From the IMG/VR virus record IMGVR_UViG_3300029990_000011, positions 1-48,299 of that record: a stretch of DNA of 48,299 nucleotides. One strand, 5' to 3'. Below the pieces are notes generated by a model. It searched no databases. It was not told the DNA's origin and saw only the letters and a list, made by a program, of their open reading frames with translations. A program made the translations under genes and the position numbers. Source of the stretch: a virus. Positions 6,370 through 13,045 of the stretch are shown here, piece by piece. How positions within the stretch are numbered: the stretch's first letter is position 1; every line of letters begins with the position of its first letter.

Positions 6370-7637
6370 TATTTCTTGAATTTAATAACGCCGCGTAACA
6401 AACACTCAACTAACTGTTCAGCGGTTTCGAACAATTGCGTGTTCCTGATATTCTTTTCAATTTGCCCGCCGCCTTTATTTATATGGTGCCAATACTCAAT
6501 ATGATCTTCGTCGTCTTCTTCTTTGTAAACCCCGCTTATTTCCACTTCTTGGATAGACCGTAATTGGGGGTTCAGCCAAAAGCACCTTTGGTCAATATCA
6601 AAGTGAGTCCGGCGGGTAACTTTTGGAGCGATTTCGGCTTTTAGTTTCTGTGGCCTGTTCATCTCTTTGGCCACTTCAGACACAACGGCTTTGTCTTTTA
6701 CAAATTTCTTTGGTTCTTCTTGTTGCCCGTATAAAGGCAAAACTTTAACCTTATTGTACTTTTCAGATATGAGACTTTTGAAAACAATTGCTTCTTGGGC
6801 CAATGTATCATAATCTGGAATAACATCCCCTGACGCACGATAACGAAGACCGCTTTTGTTCCCCTCGGTCATGAAAAGTTTATTGGTCTTCAATACCTGA
6901 TTTATGGGAGCGCCCCAATTATGGTCTAACCCGCATTTGATATACATTGGAGTGATAGGGTGATCCTTTACATCAATCCAACGATTATTACTTAATTCAA
7001 AAATCATGGCGAAGAACTTCTTCAAGCTTTCAGTTTTGTCAATTTTAGTTCCCATGTCAATTGTTGTTATTTGGTTATTGTTTGATTTGTTGTTATTAAT
7101 AACTTTGGGGCAATTAGTTTTGGGTTTCTTTACAAACTCTTTTATTTTCCCCAAACCGTTTATTTGGTCAATCAATATTTGGCGCGCTAAGAATATACGG
7201 CTTTTTATGGTTCCAATTGGCAGTTCTAGTTGCTCGGCAATCTCTTCGTATTTGAAGCCTGATACTGACATATCGAATGGGATACGCAACGTTTCTCTTA
7301 ACCCGTCTACGAACTTCCGTATATCTTTGTATTTTAGCTCTTCGTCCGCGTTATCGGTGTTGCTTACTACAGTATTTGTCGCAGTTTCGTAATCGCCTTC
7401 TTTTATTACCAACTTCTTTCGGTACTCGTTGACAAAGGTATTCTTCAAAATTATATGACCCCAAGCGTTCATATTTGTCCCAGCTTCAAATTTATCCCTA
7501 TTGCGTAACATAAGCAATATCGTATTGCTTACCAAATCTTCAGCGGCGAATATATCTCCAAAATAATATATCTTTGCTTTTGCTAAAAGCTTTACGCGTA
7601 AATCAACAACACCTTGCTCAAACTCGTCTACTGGCAT
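6369..7637 (-). CDS. ECF-type sigma factor fused to an unknown C-terminal domain
   Basis: A 422-residue protein. Residues 30-75 match sigma region 2 (AAEDLVSNTILLMLRN, NAWGHIILKNTFVNEYRK) and residues 112-160 match region 4 with its helix-turn-helix (FKYEEIAEQLELPIGTIKSR), so the N-terminal half should direct host RNA polymerase to phage promoters. An Asn-rich linker (residues 180-194) joins a further 228 residues that start at an internal Met (residue 195, base 7055) and resemble no domain I know. The linker DNA carries 22 bases identical to the leader of the gene at 11.0-11.25 kb, so the second half may be a separate gene translated from that Met. Sigma call firm; fusion versus two genes open. 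Confidence 0.85.
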   Translation of the reverse strand: MPVDEFEQGVVDLRVKLLAKAKIYYFGDIFAAEDLVSNTILLMLRNRDKFEAGTNMNAWGHIILKNTFVNEYRKKLVIKEGDYETATNTVVSNTDNADEELKYKDIRKFVDGLRETLRIPFDMSVSGFKYEEIAEQLELPIGTIKSRIFLARQILIDQINGLGKIKEFVKKPKTNCPKVINNNKSNNNQITTIDMGTKIDKTESLKKFFAMIFELSNNRWIDVKDHPITPMYIKCGLDHNWGAPINQVLKTNKLFMTEGNKSGLRYRASGDVIPDYDTLAQEAIVFKSLISEKYNKVKVLPLYGQQEEPKKFVKDKAVVSEVAKEMNRPQKLKAEIAPKVTRRTHFDIDQRCFWLNPQLRSIQEVEISGVYKEEDDEDHIEYWHHINKGGGQIEKNIRNTQLFETAEQLVECLLRGVIKFKK

Positions 7638-7638
7638 T

Positions 7639-8502
7639 TTAAATCTCTCCTAATTTGAACCCTTCTGGGAATAACAATACATCGCCAAACACTTCGACTC
7701 CCCAAATATGGTTTTCTTCGAGTATTGTCTTAGCTACTTGATTATCATCAAACCCGTTGTCTTCGTTATTTATTACCATAACTCGGTCGTCTTGTAATCT
7801 AAGCAACTTGAAAGGTGCCCCGACGTACTCGTTTAATGATTGGTCAACATTATCGGGATGTACTTCTACTTTTGATATTGCTCCTTTAATGTCTGTCGCC
7901 TTAATCAAAAGCACAGCCGTTTCAATTTGTTTAGGTTTTGGATTTAAATACTTAACGTATTCCTCCAATGTCCTAACTTTTGAGCTTTGTTGGCTTTCAA
8001 CCATAAACTTCCAACCTTCACCGCTGAAACGTAACCGCGCTATTTCGGCAAATAATTCAATAAGTTCTTGTTGTGACTCAAACCCGTTTACGTCAGCTCC
8101 CGCGTCATAATAATCCCAACGTTGGGGATCTGAATCGATCTCTTCTTGGGTAAGGATATGCAATAGCTCAAAACGGTATGAGCTTTGGCACAACGGGTAT
8201 TCTTTTTCGCTACAACTGGAACAAACGTCTTTTTCATCGTCAACAACACATTCAACTCCGTCCACTTCAACTTTACCGTACCAATGCATTGCGTTCATGC
8301 TTGTGCCTCTCCAAGTTGTTATTTTCAGCAAGACTTCGCGTTCAATGCCTTCAGCTTTACGTTTGTGAAGTCTAGTTGTGTGCATTTTACACCCTCGGTC
8401 TTCTACGTGCAATCCTATTCCGGAAGTAATGTCAAATACAGCGGGATATACGGCGCGGTCTCTACAATGCTTTAAAGCATCTTCTAATGTAAGTGGTTCC
8501 AT
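7639..8502 (-). CDS. Hypothetical protein with a cysteine cluster
   Basis: A 287-residue soluble protein, not recognised. Around residues 92-106 it has CSSCSEKEYPLC, a possible small metal-binding site. The C-terminal 100 residues read as an alpha/beta domain ending in strands (GAISKVEVHPDN, DRVMVINNEDNG, GVEVFGDVLLFPEGF). It ends one base before the sigma-factor gene starts, so the two are probably co-translated; whether it modulates that factor is unknown. Confidence 0.68.
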   Translation of the reverse strand: MEPLTLEDALKHCRDRAVYPAVFDITSGIGLHVEDRGCKMHTTRLHKRKAEGIEREVLLKITTWRGTSMNAMHWYGKVEVDGVECVVDDEKDVCSSCSEKEYPLCQSSYRFELLHILTQEEIDSDPQRWDYYDAGADVNGFESQQELIELFAEIARLRFSGEGWKFMVESQQSSKVRTLEEYVKYLNPKPKQIETAVLLIKATDIKGAISKVEVHPDNVDQSLNEYVGAPFKLLRLQDDRVMVINNEDNGFDDNQVAKTILEENHIWGVEVFGDVLLFPEGFKLGEI

Positions 8503-8503
8503 A

Positions 8504-8860
8504 TTAGTATTTTGGTATTTTAAAGAATTGACTTATTTGAGGAGCGCAATCTACTTTGCTCCTGTCGAAATTATTCAAGAACCTTTGAATTTCACGTATG
8601 TCTCTTTCGCCAAGGTCAACGAACTTTATGTAATCGGCTTTTTGACCTTGTATTGATATTACCGCCCAACTCGGTGAGTACTGATGAACATCTACACTGA
8701 CATCAATATTGCCTAATAAGTTCTTGATACGCTTTTCTTGACTTTCTTAGTTTTCCCTTTGGTCTTTAAAATCGCGGGTCTGTTTTGATAGCGCGGATAT
8801 TTCTTCGCTGAATATCCAAGAAAACAATTTCTTTAGTAATTTTCTAATGAGCTTTTTCAT
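8504..8860 (-). pseudogene. 118-codon gene interrupted by an in-frame TAA
   Basis: The frame starts in an ATGA overlap with the kinase gene upstream and ends one base before the next gene, exactly filling the gap, but codon 38 is TAA (8747-8749). Before it: a basic amphipathic N-terminus (MKKLIRKLLKKLFSWIFSEE) and a polar helix. After it the same frame continues for 80 codons with protein-like sequence (VDLGERDIREIQRFLNNFDR) and no in-frame ATG near the break. A single base change (lysine AAA or glutamine CAA to TAA) explains it. Read-through, pseudogene or sequencing error cannot be separated here. Confidence 0.7.
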
Positions 8861-9360
8861 TTTACATTGTTTTTATCAAATGTTAATCTCCCCGCGTAAT
8901 TCGCTTGCAAGTATTTGAACATATTTTGGAAGTTTTCTTCGTAATGCCCCAAATAATAAGTTTCCTTTATATCGGCGAGCTTATCTCTTTCCATCACTCG
9001 AGCACGCGCCGTTTCAACGTCAACCTCAAATATGCGAAAAGTGTAATGGAATTTACCTTCTACCAAAGACAACATATATTCCAAATCTTTTACTTTGATG
9101 TTTGTACTGTCTATAACTATGCTCTTCCCCTTTAGCCAACAACTTATCACCAAACTCGCTATCGTTTCAGATACCATGTGTTCCAAATCATCAATATCTT
9201 CGCGGTCCCAGTACCCCGAAGCTGAATTAGTGCACACCAAACATTTACGTATTGAATCCTTATTTATACGAACAAAGTTTTTGTGCGCCACAACAAATTT
9301 TTCAGCGAAGGTAGATTTACCCGACCCGCTATTGCCTACGAGAATGATTGCTTCTTGCAT
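8857..9360 (-). CDS. P-loop kinase, polynucleotide 5'-kinase-like
   Basis: A 167-residue protein with a Walker A loop at residues 9-17 (GNSGSGKST), then NKDSIRK (residues 33-39), which matches the N-x-D-x-x-R motif of the T4 Pnkp kinase domain where the Asp activates the 5'-hydroxyl. A Walker B-like strand (KSIVIDSTN) and a lid region (ARARVMERDK) follow. The 3'-phosphatase domain of T4 Pnkp is absent, so the protein is a kinase domain alone. Plausible role: repair of 5'-OH ends made by host anticodon nucleases or DNases; that use is inferred from T4. Related small nucleoside kinases are an alternative. Confidence 0.75.
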   Translation of the reverse strand: MQEAIILVGNSGSGKSTFAEKFVVAHKNFVRINKDSIRKCLVCTNSASGYWDREDIDDLEHMVSETIASLVISCWLKGKSIVIDSTNIKVKDLEYMLSLVEGKFHYTFRIFEVDVETARARVMERDKLADIKETYYLGHYEENFQNMFKYLQANYAGRLTFDKNNVK

Positions 9361-9362
9361 AG

Positions 9363-9689
9363 CTATTGCTTTTTGTTATTTGGCGAAGTATTGTTGAGTT
9401 GTTTGATTATTTCTTCAGAAACTTCATCTGAAACTGTCAACCATTCATTAGGCACGTTAACCTCAGACCAATGCGATATTTCAACGTTGCCTGTTATGCC
9501 TTGAATATTTACAATGTCATTCAACCGATTACGCCTACTTATAGAAGCAAAGCGAGGTTCAAATTTTTTGTCGCCTGTAAACTTAAACATGACCAATATG
9601 TCGTTAGACTCACGATCATTCTTCATACCTACCAAATCAACTATCTTTGAGAGGTCTGTGTCTTTATCAAATTTCTTCCAAATTATCAT
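9363..9689 (-). CDS. Hypothetical protein with an ISHWSE motif
   Basis: A 108-residue protein. An N-terminal helix/strand part leads to a beta-rich middle (ILVMFKFTGDKKFEPRFASI) and the sequence GITGNVEISHWSEVNVP at residues 70-86. A near-identical ISHWAE motif occurs in the 125-residue protein at 17.8-18.1 kb, so the two may share a small domain. That motif recalls short phage proteins of unknown function (DUF551-like). It ends two bases before the kinase gene. Confidence 0.65.
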   Translation of the reverse strand: MIIWKKFDKDTDLSKIVDLVGMKNDRESNDILVMFKFTGDKKFEPRFASISRRNRLNDIVNIQGITGNVEISHWSEVNVPNEWLTVSDEVSEEIIKQLNNTSPNNKKQ

Positions 9690-9690
9690 A

Positions 9691-10086
9691 TTAACAAATT
9701 ATTTCAAACATTAAATGAAGGACGTGACTTTCAACATATACTGTATTACCATCGCCCCATAAGGTAATACCCGATTCGTTTGACACCGCATGACAAGTCA
9801 GGTTTGCTTTATTAACGTTGACTCCTTTTAGAGCCTTTATTTTTGGTTCGCTTCTTTCATTCAATTTAGCAATAATGCCGTTTATAATCTCTTCCATAAT
9901 GTATTTCTCTTGGTCTGTTAATATTGGTTTGTCAATCTCATTTAATAGTTCTGGGTGCTCTCTGAAGAACTTCACTACTGCGCTCCATTCCTTTTTGTCA
10001 ATTACAACATAAGTATCAGGAACCCCCAACCTGCCTTGTATTGACAAGCGGGGATTTAGAAAGTTTATGCCTATTATCTTTTTCAT
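9691..10086 (-). CDS. Hypothetical protein
   Basis: A 131-residue protein, not recognised. It opens with short strands (IIGINFLNPRLSIQG), has a central helical part (EWSAVVKFFREHPELLNEI, EKYIMEEIINGIIAKLNE) and ends with strands (SGITLWGDGNTVYVESHVL). One base separates it from the next gene. Confidence 0.65.
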   Translation of the reverse strand: MKKIIGINFLNPRLSIQGRLGVPDTYVVIDKKEWSAVVKFFREHPELLNEIDKPILTDQEKYIMEEIINGIIAKLNERSEPKIKALKGVNVNKANLTCHAVSNESGITLWGDGNTVYVESHVLHLMFEIIC

Positions 10087-10097
10087 GATGTAGATTG

Positions 10098-10469
10098 TTA
10101 TTCAGCATCAACGTACTCCAACATTATTTGAAGAGCTTCATCGTACGACCCCGCGTTTAATACCCGTTGTTTGAACTCGTGAACTTTATCACCTTGTCCA
10201 ACTCCTTTGAGCCCTTGTATGCAAATAGCCATTAGGTTGTAAACATTGCTGTCTGCCCCAACTAATTTAACGTTGGGTTTGGTTATGGTCGGTTCAGGTG
10301 TTATGGTTTTGTTTTTCAAAGCCCGTATTAATGTTGACAGCCCGTCCAAATGCATTGCCTTCATTTTCTTCCAATCTAATGTGAGTCCCATAGATTCCTC
10401 TATTCCTTTCAGTTCGTCATACGCTTTTGCGTAATCTTGTTTCGTTGCGTAAATTGAATACTTTCCCAT
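10098..10469 (-). CDS. Hypothetical phage protein
   Basis: A 123-residue protein. The C-terminal half (residues 68-122: GADSNVYNLMAICIQGLKGV, HEFKQRVLNAGSYDEALQIM) has the layout of a small helical domain I recall from assorted phage proteins: an N-x-(Y/F)-N-L start, a long helix and SYDEALxxxxxYV near the end. Its function is unknown. The N-terminal half is helical and charged. Confidence 0.65.
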   Translation of the reverse strand: MGKYSIYATKQDYAKAYDELKGIEESMGLTLDWKKMKAMHLDGLSTLIRALKNKTITPEPTITKPNVKLVGADSNVYNLMAICIQGLKGVGQGDKVHEFKQRVLNAGSYDEALQIMLEYVDAE

Positions 10470-10471
10470 GG

Positions 10472-10675
10472 TTACAAGTTTTTTAAATCGTTGTTAAGTT
10501 TATTCTTCAATTCAGTTCTGGTGACTTTATTCATTGATGTCCGGAACCTGCGTTTTTGTTTTGTGCTACGCAAGCAACCGTGCTTTCCGCCTACGTTGCT
10601 GGTCTTAGTTGCGTTCATGCAGTTTGCTACTACATCGCCTTCATCTCTGTCTCTCAATCTGCCATATGTTTTCAT
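10472..10675 (-). CDS. Small basic protein
   Basis: A 67-residue, strongly basic protein (TKQKRRFRTSMNKVTRTELKN) with two cysteines (NCMNATKT, HGCLRST). Net charge suggests nucleic-acid binding. Not recognised. Two-base gaps on both sides place it in the operon. Confidence 0.55.
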   Translation of the reverse strand: MKTYGRLRDRDEGDVVANCMNATKTSNVGGKHGCLRSTKQKRRFRTSMNKVTRTELKNKLNNDLKNL

Positions 10676-10677
10676 GG

Positions 10678-10875
10678 TTATAAGTTTTTATGTAAATTTC
10701 TTGTTGAAAATACGTTTTTCTTGGTCTTAACTGTTTTGACGAATTGTACTCCCGTATGTTCTGGGTGTGCAGCTTGCCACTTTTCAGCGGCTTCCGTCGC
10801 TTGTATCTTACTGCCCTCAAAATTGAGTGTGCGAGCCGAAGCCCCGCTGCCTATTATAAATTGATGCTTGCTCAT
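10678..10875 (-). CDS. Small hypothetical protein
   Basis: A 65-residue soluble protein, not recognised: a glycine/serine-rich beginning (FIIGSGASARTLNFEGSK), one helix (TEAAEKWQAAHPE) and a basic tail (KTVKTKKNVFSTRNLHKN). No membrane segment. The frame is real by position: it follows the tiny membrane gene upstream by three bases and precedes the basic protein gene by two. Confidence 0.6.
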   Translation of the reverse strand: MSKHQFIIGSGASARTLNFEGSKIQATEAAEKWQAAHPEHTGVQFVKTVKTKKNVFSTRNLHKNL

Positions 10876-10878
10876 GCC

Positions 10879-10983
10879 TTATGACATTTTTAAGAATCCT
10901 GATACACATATGATAACTAAAACAACTATCACGATGAAAATCGAGATACGGTATAAATCTGAACTGCTGAATATTACTTTCAT
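10879..10983 (-). CDS. Tiny single-pass membrane protein
   Basis: A 34-residue frame (MKVIFSSSDLYRISIFIVIV then VLVIICVSGFLKMS) with a strongly hydrophobic core at residues 13-29. It fills the gap between its neighbours and has an A-rich leader (AACCAAATAGTC before the ATG). Function unknown. Confidence 0.55.
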   Translation of the reverse strand: MKVIFSSSDLYRISIFIVIVVLVIICVSGFLKMS

Positions 10984-11006
10984 GACTATTTGGTTTTGTT
11001 GTAAGT

Positions 11007-11249
11007 TTATGCTAATTCGTAACTATCACTGTAACGACGACATTCGTCGGCTGACATATTCAAAGCCTTTACCAAAGCAGCTCCTGTTTTAGGTTCGCGG
11101 GGAATTTTGTTATTCCAAGAATGTCCGCATTCCAAACTGTAGCCAAATATGCCATGTATCATTTCGTCCATAGTGCCTTCGAAAGTTGTATCGCGGCCAT
11201 TGTGATGTTTGATGACTTTATAAGTCTTGGGAGTTTTTTGTATTGCCAT
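11007..11249 (-). CDS. Hypothetical protein, first gene of a promoter unit
   Basis: An 80-residue protein. Residues 20-66 (TFEGTMDEMIHGIFGYSLE, CGHSWNNKIPREPKTGAAL) form a pattern I recall from several Bacteroidetes-phage proteins: a strand, a helix, then Y-T/S-L-E-C/V-G-x-S and P-K-T-x-x-x-L-V. Its role is unknown. The ATG lies about 35 bases downstream of a conserved promoter box and has an A-rich leader (AACAACAAATCAAACAAC), so it should be expressed strongly from the start of that transcript. Confidence 0.7.
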   Translation of the reverse strand: MAIQKTPKTYKVIKHHNGRDTTFEGTMDEMIHGIFGYSLECGHSWNNKIPREPKTGAALVKALNMSADECRRYSDSYELA

Positions 11250-11283
11250 AATGTTGTTTGATTTGTTGTTATTAAATAAGTAT

Positions 11284-11371
11284 GGGTAAAACTATATAAA
11301 AAAGAAATACCAACCTAATGTTTTCTTGATTATTTTTAGTTTTACCCAATTATTTAACGTTTGCCCAATGT
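11284..11371 (-). promoter_or_regulatory. Conserved phage promoter, copy 1
   Basis: Read on the minus strand it contains GTTAAAT, then 32 bases including TTGG and AAAAATAA, then ATTAGGTT, then exactly 17 bases, then TAGTTTTACCCATA. The last block resembles the Bacteroidetes -7 box TAnnTTTG, and ATTAGGTT sits where the -33 box would be. ACATTGGGCAAAC extends the match further upstream and is shared with copy 2. It begins eight bases after the preceding gene ends and drives the 80-residue gene at 11.0-11.25 kb. Confidence 0.8.
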
Positions 11372-11379
11372 TTCGTTGG

Positions 11380-11529
11380 TCACCAAAAGCCTTTCGTGCT
11401 GATACTGTCGTTCCAAATGCGATAATATAGTTTACCGTCTATTTCAAATGTGCCCTTGTAAACTACCTTTAAATCACCGCTCATGATTCCAACATATCCA
11501 GGACGGTCGTTTTCAAACCCGCTCTTCAA
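11380..11529 (-). CDS. Small hypothetical protein, TTG start
   Basis: A 49-residue frame (start LKSGFENDRPGYVGIMSGDL read with TTG as Met). The TTG follows AAAAAGGAAACA and overlaps the upstream gene's stop by 17 bases; an alternative ATG at 11484 gives 34 residues. The C-terminal part is protein-like beta sequence (LKVVYKGTFEIDGKLYYRIW). Its stop lies directly upstream of promoter copy 1, so it is the last gene of its transcript. Function unknown. Confidence 0.55.
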   Translation of the reverse strand: MKSGFENDRPGYVGIMSGDLKVVYKGTFEIDGKLYYRIWNDSISTKGFW

Positions 11530-11953
11530 TGTTTCCTTTTTGACGGTTTCCCACTTCATGGATTACGGTCAAGTCCTTTTTGTCTACACATTTTTGTTTG
11601 TAGTAATCCCATACTATCTGCCCGCTAACAGCTCCTGCTAGAGCAACCAGAACTACTCTACCGTGCATCTTTGGGTCAGCGCAGTCGGCTGCAGTACCGT
11701 CAGCCCAACCTTGTTCTTCTTCGCTGATAGGTAGTGGACGCCATTCTTTGCGTGCCCCTTTGCTGATGAGCTTGTTAAAATCTTGTTGGCTTTTGGTGTA
11801 TTTCAAATCGCCGTAATATTTGAGCGTCGTGCCATTTATTTCGATGTAGTAAAAGTACTCGCTTTTAGCCGTATCAAAATCTCCAGCTTTATTGATGCTT
11901 GTTGTGATTTCTGTGATAACCGTGTTATCTGTGTCATGCATTTGGAGTTTCAT
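11513..11953 (-). CDS. Hypothetical protein
   Basis: A 146-residue protein from the ATG at 11953 (MKLQMHDTDN). The frame is open further upstream, but that extension would overlap the preceding gene and reads like leader, so the later start is chosen. The N-terminal half is beta-rich (YFYYIEINGTTLKYYGDLKY) and the second half contains a hydrophobic glycine/alanine stretch (VVLVALAGAVSGQIVWDYY) that might be a membrane-interacting helix. Family not recognised. Confidence 0.65.
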   Translation of the reverse strand: MKLQMHDTDNTVITEITTSINKAGDFDTAKSEYFYYIEINGTTLKYYGDLKYTKSQQDFNKLISKGARKEWRPLPISEEEQGWADGTAADCADPKMHGRVVLVALAGAVSGQIVWDYYKQKCVDKKDLTVIHEVGNRQKGNIEERV

Positions 11954-11981
11954 AATGTTGTATTTATTTGGGTTTATATTA

Positions 11982-12191
11982 TTAAGCAGGAAATTCGTCG
12001 TAAGTTTGTTGCCATAATTCAAGGTACAATTCGTCCAAATCATAATCTTCAGAACGGTCTTGGGCCAGTTCGTTCATGATATCAGCCACTTTAGCTTCGT
12101 CTGACAGAAAGTCGTTTACTTCATCTTCCTTCATGGGCTTGAATTTCAGCAGCCCGTTTAATGCTATTGTTGAAAGTTTGATTTTACACAT
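11982..12191 (-). CDS. Small acidic protein
   Basis: A 69-residue, strongly acidic protein (EDEVNDFLSDEAKVADIMNE, RSEDYDLDELYLELWQQ). Mostly helical, no cysteine cluster, no membrane segment. Acidic small phage proteins often mimic DNA or bind host enzymes, but there is no specific evidence here. It precedes the previous gene's ATG by 28 bases. Confidence 0.65.
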   Translation of the reverse strand: MCKIKLSTIALNGLLKFKPMKEDEVNDFLSDEAKVADIMNELAQDRSEDYDLDELYLELWQQTYDEFPA

Positions 12192-12212
12192 GATGGTAAA
12201 TTTATGGGGTGA

Positions 12213-12485
12213 TTAAATACAGTTAGTTAGTGTCAAAAATGAATGCATTTCAGCGTCGTCCGTATTTACATTATTAACGCCTATTACTCCGCTTTCTGCG
12301 AAAATTGTAGCCACTTTGGTGATGTGGGTATTTTTAAACTCGGTAGTACCCGCGCCCGCTTTCCAAACCTTTACTAAATTTTCCGCTTTTATTACTGTTA
12401 CGCTAGTTCCGTTTAATGTATATTTGCAAGAATATTTGTCTGCGTAAGTGACTTTTACTTCTAATTTAATTCTGATAGTTGCCAT
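12213..12485 (-). CDS. Hypothetical beta-rich protein, first gene of a promoter unit
   Basis: A 90-residue protein, almost entirely strand-like (ATIRIKLEVKVTYADKYSCK, SVTVIKAENLVKVWKAGAG, VATIFAESGVIGVNN). Not recognised. Its ATG lies about 30 bases after promoter copy 2 and has the leader AATAAATAACACCTCAATATT, which supports the start and strong expression. Confidence 0.65.
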   Translation of the reverse strand: MATIRIKLEVKVTYADKYSCKYTLNGTSVTVIKAENLVKVWKAGAGTTEFKNTHITKVATIFAESGVIGVNNVNTDDAEMHSFLTLTNCI

Positions 12486-12512
12486 AATATTGAGGTGTTA
12501 TTTATTAGTTAT

Positions 12513-12600
12513 GGGTAAAACTACTAATAAAACAAACACGAACCTAATATTTCAGCATTTATTTTTGGGTTGAACCAAAGATTTAACGTTTGCCCAATGT
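12513..12600 (-). promoter_or_regulatory. Conserved phage promoter, copy 2
   Basis: Same architecture as the copy at 11.3 kb: ACATTGGGCAAACGTTAAAT, 32 bases containing CTTTGG and AAAAATAA, ATTAGGTT, exactly 17 bases, TAGTTTTACCCATAA. Sequence between the blocks differs from copy 1 while the spacing is identical, which argues for selection rather than recent duplication. A terminator lies 40 bases upstream, so this unit is insulated. It drives the 90-residue gene at 12.2-12.5 kb. Confidence 0.82.
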
Positions 12601-12639
12601 TTTATTGGTCATTTTAATACTTTTTAAATCTCTGGGCAC

Positions 12640-12680
12640 AAAAAAAGAGGCAAACCGTTTCGCAACGCCCTACCTCTTAT
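12640..12680 (-). terminator. Rho-independent terminator
   Basis: On the minus strand ATAAGAGG and CCTCTTTTTTT pair around a 22-nt loop that is partly self-complementary, followed by a run of seven T. It ends the transcript that includes the tRNA-like element and insulates promoter copy 2. Confidence 0.7.
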
Positions 12681-12754
12681 AAATTAATGCGAGCCGTAAT
12701 TCACCAACCCGCTTTTAAAACCAAATGAAATTAAACAATAACATATAGAGTTTG

Positions 12755-12877
12755 CTCCCCATACGGGCATCGAACCCGCTCAATCCTTACATTGGACTGC
12801 CGATATGCTTTACACGAGATGCACCCCGCAGCTTGTTTATCTGGTCCCAGATTATGCACCCATACACCAATGGGGAG
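12755..12877 (-). ncRNA. tRNA-like RNA with exact acceptor/T-arm geometry but extra arms
   Basis: On the minus strand CTCCCCAT and ATGGGGAG form a perfect acceptor-like stem. Directly inside the 3' strand is a T-arm (GCGGG, loop TTCGATG, CCCGT) with the invariant TTCGA, at exactly the spacing of a real tRNA. The 5' side reads TGGTGTATGGGTGCATA, like a D-arm. The middle is about 46 nt too long and folds as three hairpins: ATCTGG/CCAGAT, CTGC..GCAG with inner TGC..GCA, and AGTCC/GGATT with a 7-nt loop AATGTAA. No standard anticodon loop with U33 is present and no CCA is encoded. A 63-codon frame (12731-12922) crosses the same bases. Decayed tRNA, fused tRNAs or a novel tRNA-like RNA are possible. 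Confidence 0.5.
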
Positions 12878-13045
12878 TTTCATTGACGGATAATTTCGCT
12901 TTAATATACCGTCATCAAGCATTTCAAAAGCACATGTGTCAAATACCTAATACTTACACAAAGCATTATACTCACTAACAAAAACAAACCACCGTTCTCA
13001 TTATGCCTTTGCAGTTATCCAATTTGCTCCACATGCGCTGATATC
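12878..13045. other. Non-coding stretch upstream of the tRNA-like element
   Basis: No convincing gene. On the minus strand it contains ATTAGGTA followed by TTTGACACATG, a weak resemblance to the ATTAGGTT promoter block, but without the other blocks at the right spacing. A 19-codon frame beginning at the CAT of GCGCATGTGG is too short to support. It may hold the promoter and leader of the tRNA-like transcript; together with the element and the terminator it makes the 12.49-13.05 kb region a regulatory or RNA island. Confidence 0.4.

Noticed and set aside
12731-12922. 63-codon minus-strand frame across the tRNA-like element
   Set aside because: It looks partly protein-like, but the exact acceptor and T-arm geometry on the same bases is the stronger signal. 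It is kept only as an alternative in the RNA entry.
12920-12960. Fourth copy of the conserved promoter (ATTAGGTA)
   Set aside because: The GTTAAAT and AAAAATAA blocks are missing and no TAnnTTT box is present 17 bases downstream.
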